DNA from: an uncultured Gammaproteobacteria bacterium
GTDB taxonomy: Bacteria; Pseudomonadota; Gammaproteobacteria; Pseudomonadales; Azotimanducaceae
DNA length: 64,000 nt
Reading direction: 5' to 3'
Assembly (NCBI GenBank): GCA_913050215.1
Contig: CAJXBG010000002.1
Coordinates: 1-64,000 of the forward strand
The notes below the pieces were generated by a model that was not told the DNA's origin, ran no database searches, and saw only the letters and a list, made by a program, of their open reading frames with translations. The position numbers were made by a program, and so were the translations under genes. Below, one piece after another: positions 18,169-25,904 of this stretch; within the stretch, counting starts at the first letter, position 1; each line of letters starts with the position of its first letter.

Positions 18169-18873
18169 ATGAGGCAGGTTGTACTAGACACTGAAACAAC
18201 GGGGCTTTCCCCTGAACTTGGCCATCGGATTTTGGAGATTGGTTGTGTGGAAATCGTGGATAGGAAATTAACGAGAAGGCACTACCATCAGTACATTAAT
18301 CCTCAACGAGAAATTGACGATGGAGCGCTAGAGGTTCACGGAATTACACAGGAATTTCTTAAGGATAAACCGGTATTTAAAGACATCTTCAATCCGTTTC
18401 TGGAGTACGTTAAGGGGGCCGAGCTCATCATCCACAATGCACCTTTCGATGTGGCTTTTATTAATCGCGAAATGGCACTGATGTCTCCACAACTGGGAAA
18501 GATAACCGACTACTGTTCAATCGTTGATAGTCTGGAGCTTGCAAGAAATAAACATCCGGGACAAAAAAATAACCTAGATGCGTTGTGTAAAAGATACATG
18601 GTTGACAACTCACAACGAGATTTGCATGGTGCGTTACTGGACTCTGAAATTTTGGCTGATGTCTATCTGTTGATGACCGGCGGTCAAGTGACGTTAGGTT
18701 TGGGCGAGGTTGAATCGAGTAGCGGCGAGGAGGGTACGGGTATTCGTCGAGTTAGCAACGCACGCGGCAAGCTGAAAGTCATCAAGGCTGCTGAAGCAGA
18801 AGTTGCGCGACACGAGACATTTCTCAGTAAACAGCAGGAAAGTTCAGGCGTTGAAAACCTCTGGCAGGACTAG
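18169..18873 (+). CDS. dnaQ: DNA polymerase III epsilon subunit (proofreading 3'-5' exonuclease)
   Basis: A 234-residue DEDDh exonuclease. ExoI VLDTETTGLSPE carries Asp7 and Glu9, ExoII HNAPFDVAFINRE carries Asp94, and ExoIII LHGALLDSEILADVY carries His153 and Asp158. The clamp-binding motif after the nuclease domain is seen as QVTLGL (173-178). The C-terminal tail that binds the alpha subunit follows. The start is ATG at 18169, 9 bases after the rnhA remnant, with AGGATAATCTT upstream. All catalytic residues are intact, unlike its neighbour. Confidence 0.97.
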   Translation: MRQVVLDTETTGLSPELGHRILEIGCVEIVDRKLTRRHYHQYINPQREIDDGALEVHGITQEFLKDKPVFKDIFNPFLEYVKGAELIIHNAPFDVAFINREMALMSPQLGKITDYCSIVDSLELARNKHPGQKNNLDALCKRYMVDNSQRDLHGALLDSEILADVYLLMTGGQVTLGLGEVESSSGEEGTGIRRVSNARGKLKVIKAAEAEVARHETFLSKQQESSGVENLWQD

Positions 18874-18915
18874 CTTCTCGTGTGATTTGGTGCGCCTCAT
18901 CTAGCCTCTTATTTT

Positions 18916-18954
18916 CTGAAATTGGTTCCTGAAATTGGTTTCTGAAATTGGTTG
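18916..18954. repeat. 13-bp tandem repeat, three copies, downstream of dnaQ
   Basis: CTGAAATTGGTT plus one variable base is repeated at 18916, 18929 and 18942. It lies in the dnaQ-SDR convergent gap (18874-19054), which has no gene or clear terminator. Confidence 0.9.
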
Positions 18955-19054
18955 CGAAGATTAGTCTGTTAATTGATAGATGCGGTAATAATTGAATACT
19001 GCTTAATGCGCATTATTTGTTTTTCGAAGTCGATCAGACGTTCCCTGTTTACCT

Positions 19055-19867
19055 CTAACTGAAAGCCCTGCTGATCAGTTTCTGGTAAAGCACAGGCGCA
19101 AGGCGCTCCAGAATAGCGATAAACATTGCGTCTCGGCCCACGAGAATCTGTGCCTTGTTTTTTATGACTCCCATCAGAATTTTTTCAGCAGCTTGGTCCG
19201 AAGTGAGATTCGCCATGCTCTCAAATGTAGCAGTAATTTCCTCTTTGGTAGGTGCAGCATTGTCTGGAGCGACGTAGCGTGAATCCCTGACGATGTTGGT
19301 TTTTACGCCACCGGGTTGAACACAACTGACATTAATATGTGTTTTCTCAAGCTCCATTCTCAATGCATATGTGAAGCCCCGGACTGCAAATTTTGATGCG
19401 TTATAGGCAGATTGTGATGGCACCGCAATGGTACCGAAGATACTTGACGTATTAACAATATGGGCCTCTTCAACTTTTTGCATATGCGGCAGAAAAGCCT
19501 TAGAACCGTAAACAACGCCCCAAAAATTGATATCCATTAGCCAATTAAAATCTTGATAGGTCATGTGCTCAACATTATCTGTGAGCGACACACCGGCATT
19601 GTTAAACACAAGATTGACGTGATTGTGATCACGAACGGCATCGTCAGCGAATGTGTATACCGAATCCTTGTTTGATACGTCGACGATATAGGTAGTGACG
19701 TCCACGTTGTAGTTCCTGCAATCTTTTGCAGTTTCTTCAAGTGCGCTTTCGTTGATGTCAGCTAAACCGAGGTGACAACCGCGGCTGGCTAGGGATTTTG
19801 CCAGCGCTCGACCCATGCCAGATCCGGCGCCAGTGATGGCAGCGACCTTGTTGTTGAATGATTTCAT
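19055..19867 (-). CDS. Short-chain dehydrogenase/reductase (SDR)
   Basis: A 270-residue classical SDR. The cofactor loop TGAGSGMG is at residues 12-19, NNAG marks strand 4, and the catalytic pair is Tyr155 and Lys159 in YNASK, with NTSSIFG supplying the Ser. The frame is open further upstream into selB, but the homology begins at the internal ATG (19867; MKSFNNKVAAITG), 43 bases after the selB stop, so I chose that start. It is a general oxidoreductase of unknown substrate. It ends the minus-strand run that begins with the metallophosphoesterase. Confidence 0.88.
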   Translation of the reverse strand: MKSFNNKVAAITGAGSGMGRALAKSLASRGCHLGLADINESALEETAKDCRNYNVDVTTYIVDVSNKDSVYTFADDAVRDHNHVNLVFNNAGVSLTDNVEHMTYQDFNWLMDINFWGVVYGSKAFLPHMQKVEEAHIVNTSSIFGTIAVPSQSAYNASKFAVRGFTYALRMELEKTHINVSCVQPGGVKTNIVRDSRYVAPDNAAPTKEEITATFESMANLTSDQAAEKILMGVIKNKAQILVGRDAMFIAILERLAPVLYQKLISRAFS

Positions 19868-19910
19868 TTTGACTGTTGGCCTTTTACGGGATGGTAACCT
19901 CTGAGTGTCC

Positions 19911-21872
19911 TTACGACTGCTTGGCAATAGTAATTCGCTGATCTCCGATGCGTTGGGTAATTCTTTTGATGTCAAAATATTCGAGAATCTCAATACACAG
20001 GTTGCGACCTATCTGTGTCACATCACGGTATTCCTTGACTGAAAATTTACCGTCGGCATTTAAACGAGATGTTTCGTGGACGTGTAGCTCCAGTTGACTG
20101 ATACCTTCTGGAAGAAAATATCGATTGGATACGGGCTTGATCAGATATCCTAGTTTTGTGAGTTCACTTAATAATTTTTCGAGCGCACGCGGTGGAAGAT
20201 TCAGTGTCTTTGCTAAGTCGTGAACGACAGGGGGACGGATGGGGTCCGATTGTAAAATCGGTTCAACTTTTTCCCACAGTTTAGCAGCAGCACTGGACAT
20301 CTCTGCCCGATGCCCAGACAAGCCATACAGCCCATTTGCAAAAGACCACTTTTCTTTCGCAACCAGACTGTTTGCCGCCAATGTTGCGACACCAGCGGAA
20401 AGTTTGTTGCTGATCATCGAGCTAATTTGGCTAAGCGTTGCTCCGTTTTTCTGTTTGTCATTATTGAGCAGCGACTGAAGTTTTTCCGACATTGATGAGG
20501 TTAAATTCTTTAGATTTTGATCGCTAATTAACTGATCATCCTCTGATAAGTAGATCTGGTCACTCGAAGCTTTTTCGAGTGTGGCTATTGGCTTTCCCGT
20601 TTGATGAATCAGACCAAGGTGCTCTTCAATTTCTGATTTTGTGAAATTAAAAGCGTTCTCGATCGTCGAAATAGGAACACCGAGAGGGTTGGCATCGATT
20701 GAGCTTTTGAGCGTGATATCGACGTGCCGCGAGTCCCAGGCTGTTTTTATTTTACTCAGCAGCGCAACACGATCGGGCTTTGCTCTGCCGCGAACGACCG
20801 AGACAGGATCAAGTACAAAGCCGCCGCCGAGTGTTCTCTCGGCCGCTTGATCTCTGATAATAATACTATCTCCGACACAAAGATTAAGCGGCTCGGTAAG
20901 CACCAGTTGGGCGAGCCCGGTTGTACCCGGTGCAATTGCTGTCGAATCCAACGTTGCTACCCGGCCCCGGGTGTGGCTGGCGGCGAAGTGTACATGCACG
21001 GAAGTCCAGTGCTTCAGTGATCTTGCCTCATCTGGCAAAATATGAAGGGCGATGTCGCATCGCTCGGTTTCTCTTTTGTCAAGCTTCGTCGAGAGGTGAC
21101 TGCCCCGATGTATATCTGTCTTTTCAAGCCCCTGAGCCGATATGTTGATCGCGCATCGGTCTCCTGCACGACCCATGTCAGACGGTTTGTTCTGCCGATG
21201 AATACCTCTGATGCGTGCGATGTGCTGCCCTGGGTTGATGAGCACTTGATCACCTACAGACGCTTGTCCGGCAAGCACTGAGCCGGTGACGACCAGCCCG
21301 GAGCCTTTAACACTAAAACAGCGATCAATTGATAGTCTGAAAAAACCGGTGGCAGATTTCGATTCAAGACGAGATGACGTGTCGTATAGATAATCAGCCA
21401 ACGCCTCAATACCATCACCGGTTTCATTAGAAATCTTAAAAATCTCGCAGTTATCCTGAGACAAAAATGTGTCCATCGCGAGAGATTTTATTTGTTCTGT
21501 TACCTCGGCGACACGGCGTGCATCAACCCTGTCTGTTTTGGTCAGCGCTATGGCACCTTTGGTCACGCCAATTAGATTCAGGATTGCGAGATGTTCTTGT
21601 GTTTGCGGCATGGGTCCATCGTCTGCGGCAATCACCAGCAAGCCAAAGTCTATTTCTCCAACTCCTGCGACCATATTGTTGATGAACTTAGTATGTCCGG
21701 GTACGTCAATAAATCCGAGTTGATTGCTACCTCGGCTGCAATAGGCATATCCAAGATCGATTGTCAGTCCTCGTTTTTTCTCTTCAACCAGGCGGTCCGT
21801 GTCTATACCGGTGAGTCTTCTTACTAGGCTGGTTTTACCATGATCGACGTGGCCCGAGGTGGCAATAATCAT
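19911..21872 (-). CDS. selB: Selenocysteine-specific elongation factor SelB
   Basis: A 653-residue GTPase that brings Sec-tRNA to UGA codons with a SECIS element. The N-terminus has G1 GHVDHGKTSL at 7-16, G3 DVPGHTKFI and G4 TKTD, and lacks the EF-Tu N-terminal extension as expected for SelB. Domains II-III are followed by C-terminal winged-helix repeats (for example PPVVHDLAKTLNLPPRAL near 545) that bind the mRNA hairpin. It overlaps selA by 4 bases (ATGA), so translation is coupled. No selenoprotein gene with in-frame TGA, no selD and no selC were seen in the window. Confidence 0.95.
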   Translation of the reverse strand: MIIATSGHVDHGKTSLVRRLTGIDTDRLVEEKKRGLTIDLGYAYCSRGSNQLGFIDVPGHTKFINNMVAGVGEIDFGLLVIAADDGPMPQTQEHLAILNLIGVTKGAIALTKTDRVDARRVAEVTEQIKSLAMDTFLSQDNCEIFKISNETGDGIEALADYLYDTSSRLESKSATGFFRLSIDRCFSVKGSGLVVTGSVLAGQASVGDQVLINPGQHIARIRGIHRQNKPSDMGRAGDRCAINISAQGLEKTDIHRGSHLSTKLDKRETERCDIALHILPDEARSLKHWTSVHVHFAASHTRGRVATLDSTAIAPGTTGLAQLVLTEPLNLCVGDSIIIRDQAAERTLGGGFVLDPVSVVRGRAKPDRVALLSKIKTAWDSRHVDITLKSSIDANPLGVPISTIENAFNFTKSEIEEHLGLIHQTGKPIATLEKASSDQIYLSEDDQLISDQNLKNLTSSMSEKLQSLLNNDKQKNGATLSQISSMISNKLSAGVATLAANSLVAKEKWSFANGLYGLSGHRAEMSSAAAKLWEKVEPILQSDPIRPPVVHDLAKTLNLPPRALEKLLSELTKLGYLIKPVSNRYFLPEGISQLELHVHETSRLNADGKFSVKEYRDVTQIGRNLCIEILEYFDIKRITQRIGDQRITIAKQS

Positions 21873-23287
21873 AATGGCAGAAGGGGTAGTTGGTCAGTGA
21901 CGGCGCTTGCATCATCGAGTGTGCGAACATCAAAAATCAAGGCGCTGTCTTGCACCCTGCCAATCATTGGAAGTGGCAGGTTACGAAAAGCGACAATGAT
22001 TTGCTGCAATAATTGCTCATGACTGGACCCCGAATCAGAAAGCACCGGACATATTTTTATTCCCCAACTCGGTATCAGCGCCGTTGGAAGTGAGCCGCTG
22101 CCGATTTGAGATTGGCACTCAACTGTTTCAGTCGTGGCACAAGTGCCTACAGCGCTCTGCAGTATCGGTTTCAGATGTTCTGCCGTTTTTTTGATATCCG
22201 CCTGGCTTCTGGTCAGGTGTCGCAAGGTGGGAAGGTTTGAGATGACAGTCTCCGGGTTCCGATATTGTTTCAGCACCTCAAATAGCGCTGCTATCGTCAT
22301 TTTGTCGACTCTGAGCGCTCTCTTAAGCGGGTTAGATTTGATCCGGTTTACCAGTTCTTTTGTCCCTACAATAATCCCAGCCTGCGGCCCCCCTAGCAAC
22401 TTGTCTCCACTAAAGGTCACAATGTCAGCGCCATTTGTGACTGCTTGTTGTACCGTGGGTTCCGGAGGTAATCCGTGCGGACCGAAGTCAATTAGCGTTC
22501 CGCTTCCTAGATCCGTCACAAAGGGCAAGTTGTTTTCATGAGCGAGGGACGCCAGAGCCGCTTCGTCAACAGACTTGGTGAAGCCCTGTATCTCATAGTT
22601 ACTAGTATGGACCTTCATTAGCATGGCGGTTTCGGTATTAATCGCGTTTTGATAGTCCACCAGATGAGTTCGGTTAGTTGTGCCAACTTCTACAAGGGTG
22701 CAACCGGAACCTGACATGATGTCAGGAATCCGAAAGGAACCCCCGATTTCGACCAGCTCGCCTCTAGAAACCGGCACCTGTTTGTTTCTTGCTAGGGTAT
22801 TCAATACCAACAAGACAGCTGCAGCATTGTTGTTAACTATCGTGGCGGCCTCAGCACCGGTAAGTTCTGCCAACAATTGCTCAGTGTGAGAGTCTCTGTC
22901 TCCTCGTTTGCCGCTGGAAATATCATATTCGAGATTCGATGCCGCTGCAGCCACCGCACTAATTTGATCGATGGCAGCCTGCGGTAACTGTGAACGACCA
23001 AGGTTAGTATGAATAACGGTTCCTGTGAGATTAAGTACAGTTTGAAGGCTGCCTTGGTTTAGGTGAGAGAGTGTATTTTCCACTTCTGCTAAGAGATCAG
23101 AAGCTGTGGGAATCGGCGAATCTGGCGTGCGCTGCAAGCCGGCTCGAATTGTAGAGAGCTGGTCACGAATGCATTGAACAAGTTTTGTATGCCCATATTT
23201 GGCAATTAGCGGTGCAGCTTCGTCTGCACCAAGAATAGTGTCCACGCCCGGTATTCGAGCGAGCGGGTTAGATTTACCAGAACTCAC
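21869..23287 (-). CDS. selA: L-seryl-tRNA(Sec) selenium transferase
   Basis: A 472-residue PLP enzyme that converts Ser-tRNA(Sec) to Sec-tRNA(Sec) using selenophosphate. The PLP lysine is Lys296 in TFSGDKLLGGPQAG, matching Lys295 of E. coli. Other family marks are TGTVIHTNLGRSQL, NLEYD and GRGELVEIGGSFRIP (here SRGELVEIGGSFRIP). The length is normal. It overlaps selB by 4 bases downstream and follows the SPOR lipoprotein gene by 40 bases. ATG at 23287. Confidence 0.96.
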   Translation of the reverse strand: MSSGKSNPLARIPGVDTILGADEAAPLIAKYGHTKLVQCIRDQLSTIRAGLQRTPDSPIPTASDLLAEVENTLSHLNQGSLQTVLNLTGTVIHTNLGRSQLPQAAIDQISAVAAAASNLEYDISSGKRGDRDSHTEQLLAELTGAEAATIVNNNAAAVLLVLNTLARNKQVPVSRGELVEIGGSFRIPDIMSGSGCTLVEVGTTNRTHLVDYQNAINTETAMLMKVHTSNYEIQGFTKSVDEAALASLAHENNLPFVTDLGSGTLIDFGPHGLPPEPTVQQAVTNGADIVTFSGDKLLGGPQAGIIVGTKELVNRIKSNPLKRALRVDKMTIAALFEVLKQYRNPETVISNLPTLRHLTRSQADIKKTAEHLKPILQSAVGTCATTETVECQSQIGSGSLPTALIPSWGIKICPVLSDSGSSHEQLLQQIIVAFRNLPLPMIGRVQDSALIFDVRTLDDASAVTDQLPLLPL

Positions 23288-23327
23288 AACAAGGTTCCTC
23301 GTTGCAACGTGACATACATCATTCGTG

Positions 23328-24032
23328 TTAGCCTTCTACTGCCTCTCGGATGGCGTCCTGCAACGGTCCTAGAGGTCTGATCCAGGGTTTTACCTTCAGG
23401 TTTTTAGCTGCGATCCAGTCCGACGCAGCTATTTCTGCTGCTGACTTGTCCGGGTAGATACCAAGGAGCAATACATGCCAGGGAGTACCCTGGCTATTTA
23501 TGAGAGCGGTCAACGGTGCAGTGATACCGTTGGTCTCGGCATACTCCATCACCTCCGATTGCTGCGGTAACGCGATGAGCTGAATCGTGTAGTAATCTGC
23601 CGGTTGCTCTAGCAAGCTGTTATTTTGTTCTGGTGGTGCGCTCTCCAGGGTTGCTGCCTCAGCTTGAGGTTCAGTAAACACGGGTGCCTCCAGCGAGGCC
23701 GTTGGATTCTGTTGCTGCTGTTGAAGCGTTTCTACCTCTGGTAAAACTGCTTGTCGAGGAGCACGGGTCTCGGGCTGTATCGAGGATATTTTTGTATCAT
23801 CAGCCTCTGTTTGGCATTCCCACTCTTCGACGCCTTGCTGCCCATAACAATGCCACTTTTTCGTAGTGCGCTGATTATCGATGAGAGAAGGGTTCTCGCA
23901 ATCAGGCCCACTGCACTGGTCGCCCTTTTTATTGAATAAGCCACCGATCGAATCAAAAGTTTTATTTACGGTCGAACAACCTGAAATAAAGCTCAAGCCA
24001 AAAAGAAATATGAGTGCAAAGCGTAACTTCAT
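23328..24032 (-). CDS. SPOR-domain lipoprotein
   Basis: A 234-residue predicted lipoprotein. The frame is open 70 codons further upstream into the next gene, but the signal peptide MKLRFALIFLFGLSFISGC begins at the ATG at 24032, with AAGGA upstream, so I use that start. The lipobox ISGC gives lipidated Cys19. A Gln/Pro-rich linker (about residues 85-150) leads to a C-terminal SPOR-like domain (YYTIQLIALPQQSEVMEYA, then WHVLLLGIYPDKSAA). SPOR domains bind denuded septal peptidoglycan. Its position between the desulfhydrase-like gene and selA looks co-transcriptional rather than functional. Confidence 0.75.
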   Translation of the reverse strand: MKLRFALIFLFGLSFISGCSTVNKTFDSIGGLFNKKGDQCSGPDCENPSLIDNQRTTKKWHCYGQQGVEEWECQTEADDTKISSIQPETRAPRQAVLPEVETLQQQQQNPTASLEAPVFTEPQAEAATLESAPPEQNNSLLEQPADYYTIQLIALPQQSEVMEYAETNGITAPLTALINSQGTPWHVLLLGIYPDKSAAEIAASDWIAAKNLKVKPWIRPLGPLQDAIREAVEG

Positions 24033-24073
24033 GAAGGACGAATTCCTTGTAAGAGTAAAATCGGTGTAAACCG

Positions 24074-25060
24074 TTAAAATTGCGATTTTTGTGGAAACAA
24101 ACCGAAAATGCCACCTGTGTGCAAAAACACCAGACATTTTGAATGCTGGAACTTGCCGGCCTTGATTTCTTGAATCATGCCGTAAAACGCTTTGCCGGTG
24201 TATACCGGATCGAGGATGACTCCCTCCAGTTGTGCCAGCCACTTGATTGTATCAAATATGACGGGTTCAGCACGAGCGTATCCGGGACCAACATATCCAT
24301 CTATGATATCAATCGCTGAGGGGCTGATCTCCTGTTGCGGACTGTAGCGTTTATTCCAGCTAGCAATATCTGCTGTAATTTTTCGGCGAAAATACGCCGC
24401 GTCATTGCTCACATTAAAAGCAATGGGTCGAGTCTCCAGCTGATACTTTTCGCGGCCTATAATCAATCCGCCCATCGTGCCTCCTGAGCCTGCCGCAGAG
24501 ACTAGGTACTCAGGTGAAATATTGTTGGCGGTAAAATCTTCCTTCAGTTCCTTGGACGCTTCGATATATCCCCAAAGACCAATTTCGTCACTGGCACCGA
24601 CAGGGATGAAAAAGGCTTTTTCACCCTGACTGGCGTATTGCGATATCAAGTTCTCAGCATATTGATCCAAAGCGTCAAACGTAGCTTGATCAAGATAGGA
24701 GATAGTGGTGCCTAACACTTGGTCGATGAACAGGTTTCCATCGGCCTCTTCTGGCTCCCGACCTCGCAAAAGCAGATGGCATTCTATGCCCAGTTGTCTG
24801 GCGATAACGGCGGTTGCGCGACAGTGATTAGACTGAGGACCGCCGGCAGTGATTAAACGTGTCGCGCCTTCTTCGAGCGCCTGAGCTACGCTGAATTCCA
24901 GCTTTCGAAGCTTGTTGCCTGATGCCGTGGTATCCGTAAGGTCATCTCTTTTTAGCCAAATTTCGGGTCCGCCAAGGGCACTCGACAATCTTTCGAGTTT
25001 TACCAGAGGGGTTGGCAATCTAGCGAGTTTTATTCTGGGGGGTGTCTGTGCCTGGTTCAT
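24074..25060 (-). CDS. D-cysteine desulfhydrase / ACC-deaminase family PLP enzyme
   Basis: A 328-residue fold-type II PLP enzyme. The PLP lysine is Lys50 in TASGNKLRKLEF, SNHCRAT carries the substrate-binding Ser/Asn/His, and AAGSGGTMGGL is the phosphate-binding loop. The family degrades D-cysteine to pyruvate, H2S and ammonia, or deaminates 1-aminocyclopropane-1-carboxylate; which one cannot be told here. The gene is 34 bases after the TPR gene and 41 bases before the lipoprotein gene leading to selA-selB. A role on D-selenocysteine or sulfide supply is only a suggestion from context. Confidence 0.85.
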   Translation of the reverse strand: MNQAQTPPRIKLARLPTPLVKLERLSSALGGPEIWLKRDDLTDTTASGNKLRKLEFSVAQALEEGATRLITAGGPQSNHCRATAVIARQLGIECHLLLRGREPEEADGNLFIDQVLGTTISYLDQATFDALDQYAENLISQYASQGEKAFFIPVGASDEIGLWGYIEASKELKEDFTANNISPEYLVSAAGSGGTMGGLIIGREKYQLETRPIAFNVSNDAAYFRRKITADIASWNKRYSPQQEISPSAIDIIDGYVGPGYARAEPVIFDTIKWLAQLEGVILDPVYTGKAFYGMIQEIKAGKFQHSKCLVFLHTGGIFGLFPQKSQF

Positions 25061-25094
25061 TGTCTCGTCTACGGGTCTGTTTGGGTGGTAAGCA

Positions 25095-25904
25095 TTATCC
25101 GAGCTGTTTTTCTATGCTCAAGAGTTTCAGGTCAAGCGCTTCCCTCGCGGGTGTTTTTCTTAATTGCAAAAGCTGGGCTCTGGCATCTTCAAGCATCAAT
25201 CTTGCTTCGCCAGCTCTGTTCGTGAGAATAAGTAGTTGTGCAAGAGTGATTTTATATTTCGGTGTTGTTCCCAGTTGATGCTCAAGACTGCGCCAGCGGT
25301 TATAGGCTCGTGTTGGTTGGTTTCTATCAAGTTCAAGTTGCATGGCATAGCCTTGAAGTTGCGCTGTCAGGCCAATGTTCTCTATCCCCTGGTCGATGAG
25401 ATCGAGCGCTTTTTTCAAGCCGCTGGCACCTGTGAGAGCATGGAGTTTTGCCGCGGCAAGGTAGTCGCCAGGGTGAGCTAGAGGTTCCATTGTCAAATAA
25501 TCATTCCAACTCTGCAGCGCGAGCTTCGTCTGTTTCGCTGCATGAGCAGAGCGGGCTTTTAGCAGTAAGGCGGGCGCATACTCAGGATTGATTTCGATAT
25601 ATTGATTAATGTGAAGCAGGGCATTATTGAATGCACCACTGTGAAAATAAAGTTGGGCAAGCGCAAACTCAACATTGATGTGCGTGTCTATTTGTTTTGC
25701 CCGTCGAATATCTTGTTCCGCTTTGTCCCATTGCCCTGTGCGAGTGTAGGCTGCTCCTCTGGTCATAAGTAGGGAAGGGGCATCAGGGCTAATCGCAAGC
25801 AATGCATCGAGTTCGGCGATGCTGCTATGATCTCCTTGGTGGGCCGATAATACCGGTAAATACAGGCTTATCAATGCCAACATGATTTGTAGGATTGGTC
25901 TCAT
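25095..25904 (-). CDS. Secreted tetratricopeptide-repeat protein
   Basis: A 269-residue protein with an N-terminal signal peptide (MRPILQIMLALISLYLPVLSAHQ) and several TPR-like helical pairs, for example LMTRGAAYTRTGQWDKAEQDI near 44-64 and ALAQLYFHSGAFNNALLHI near 76-94. TPRs mediate protein contacts; no enzyme domain is visible. Its ATG overlaps the stop of the metallophosphoesterase gene by 4 bases (25901-25904), implying coupled translation and a shared periplasmic task. Confidence 0.8.
   Translation of the reverse strand: MRPILQIMLALISLYLPVLSAHQGDHSSIAELDALLAISPDAPSLLMTRGAAYTRTGQWDKAEQDIRRAKQIDTHINVEFALAQLYFHSGAFNNALLHINQYIEINPEYAPALLLKARSAHAAKQTKLALQSWNDYLTMEPLAHPGDYLAAAKLHALTGASGLKKALDLIDQGIENIGLTAQLQGYAMQLELDRNQPTRAYNRWRSLEHQLGTTPKYKITLAQLLILTNRAGEARLMLEDARAQLLQLRKTPAREALDLKLLSIEKQLG

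Noticed and set aside
19868-19993. N-terminal extension of the SDR gene into selB
   Set aside because: The added 42 residues overlap selB and precede the normal SDR start; the ATG at 19867 suits the family.
24033-24242. 70-residue upstream extension of the SPOR lipoprotein
   Set aside because: It overlaps the desulfhydrase-like gene, and the signal peptide with lipobox begins at 24032.
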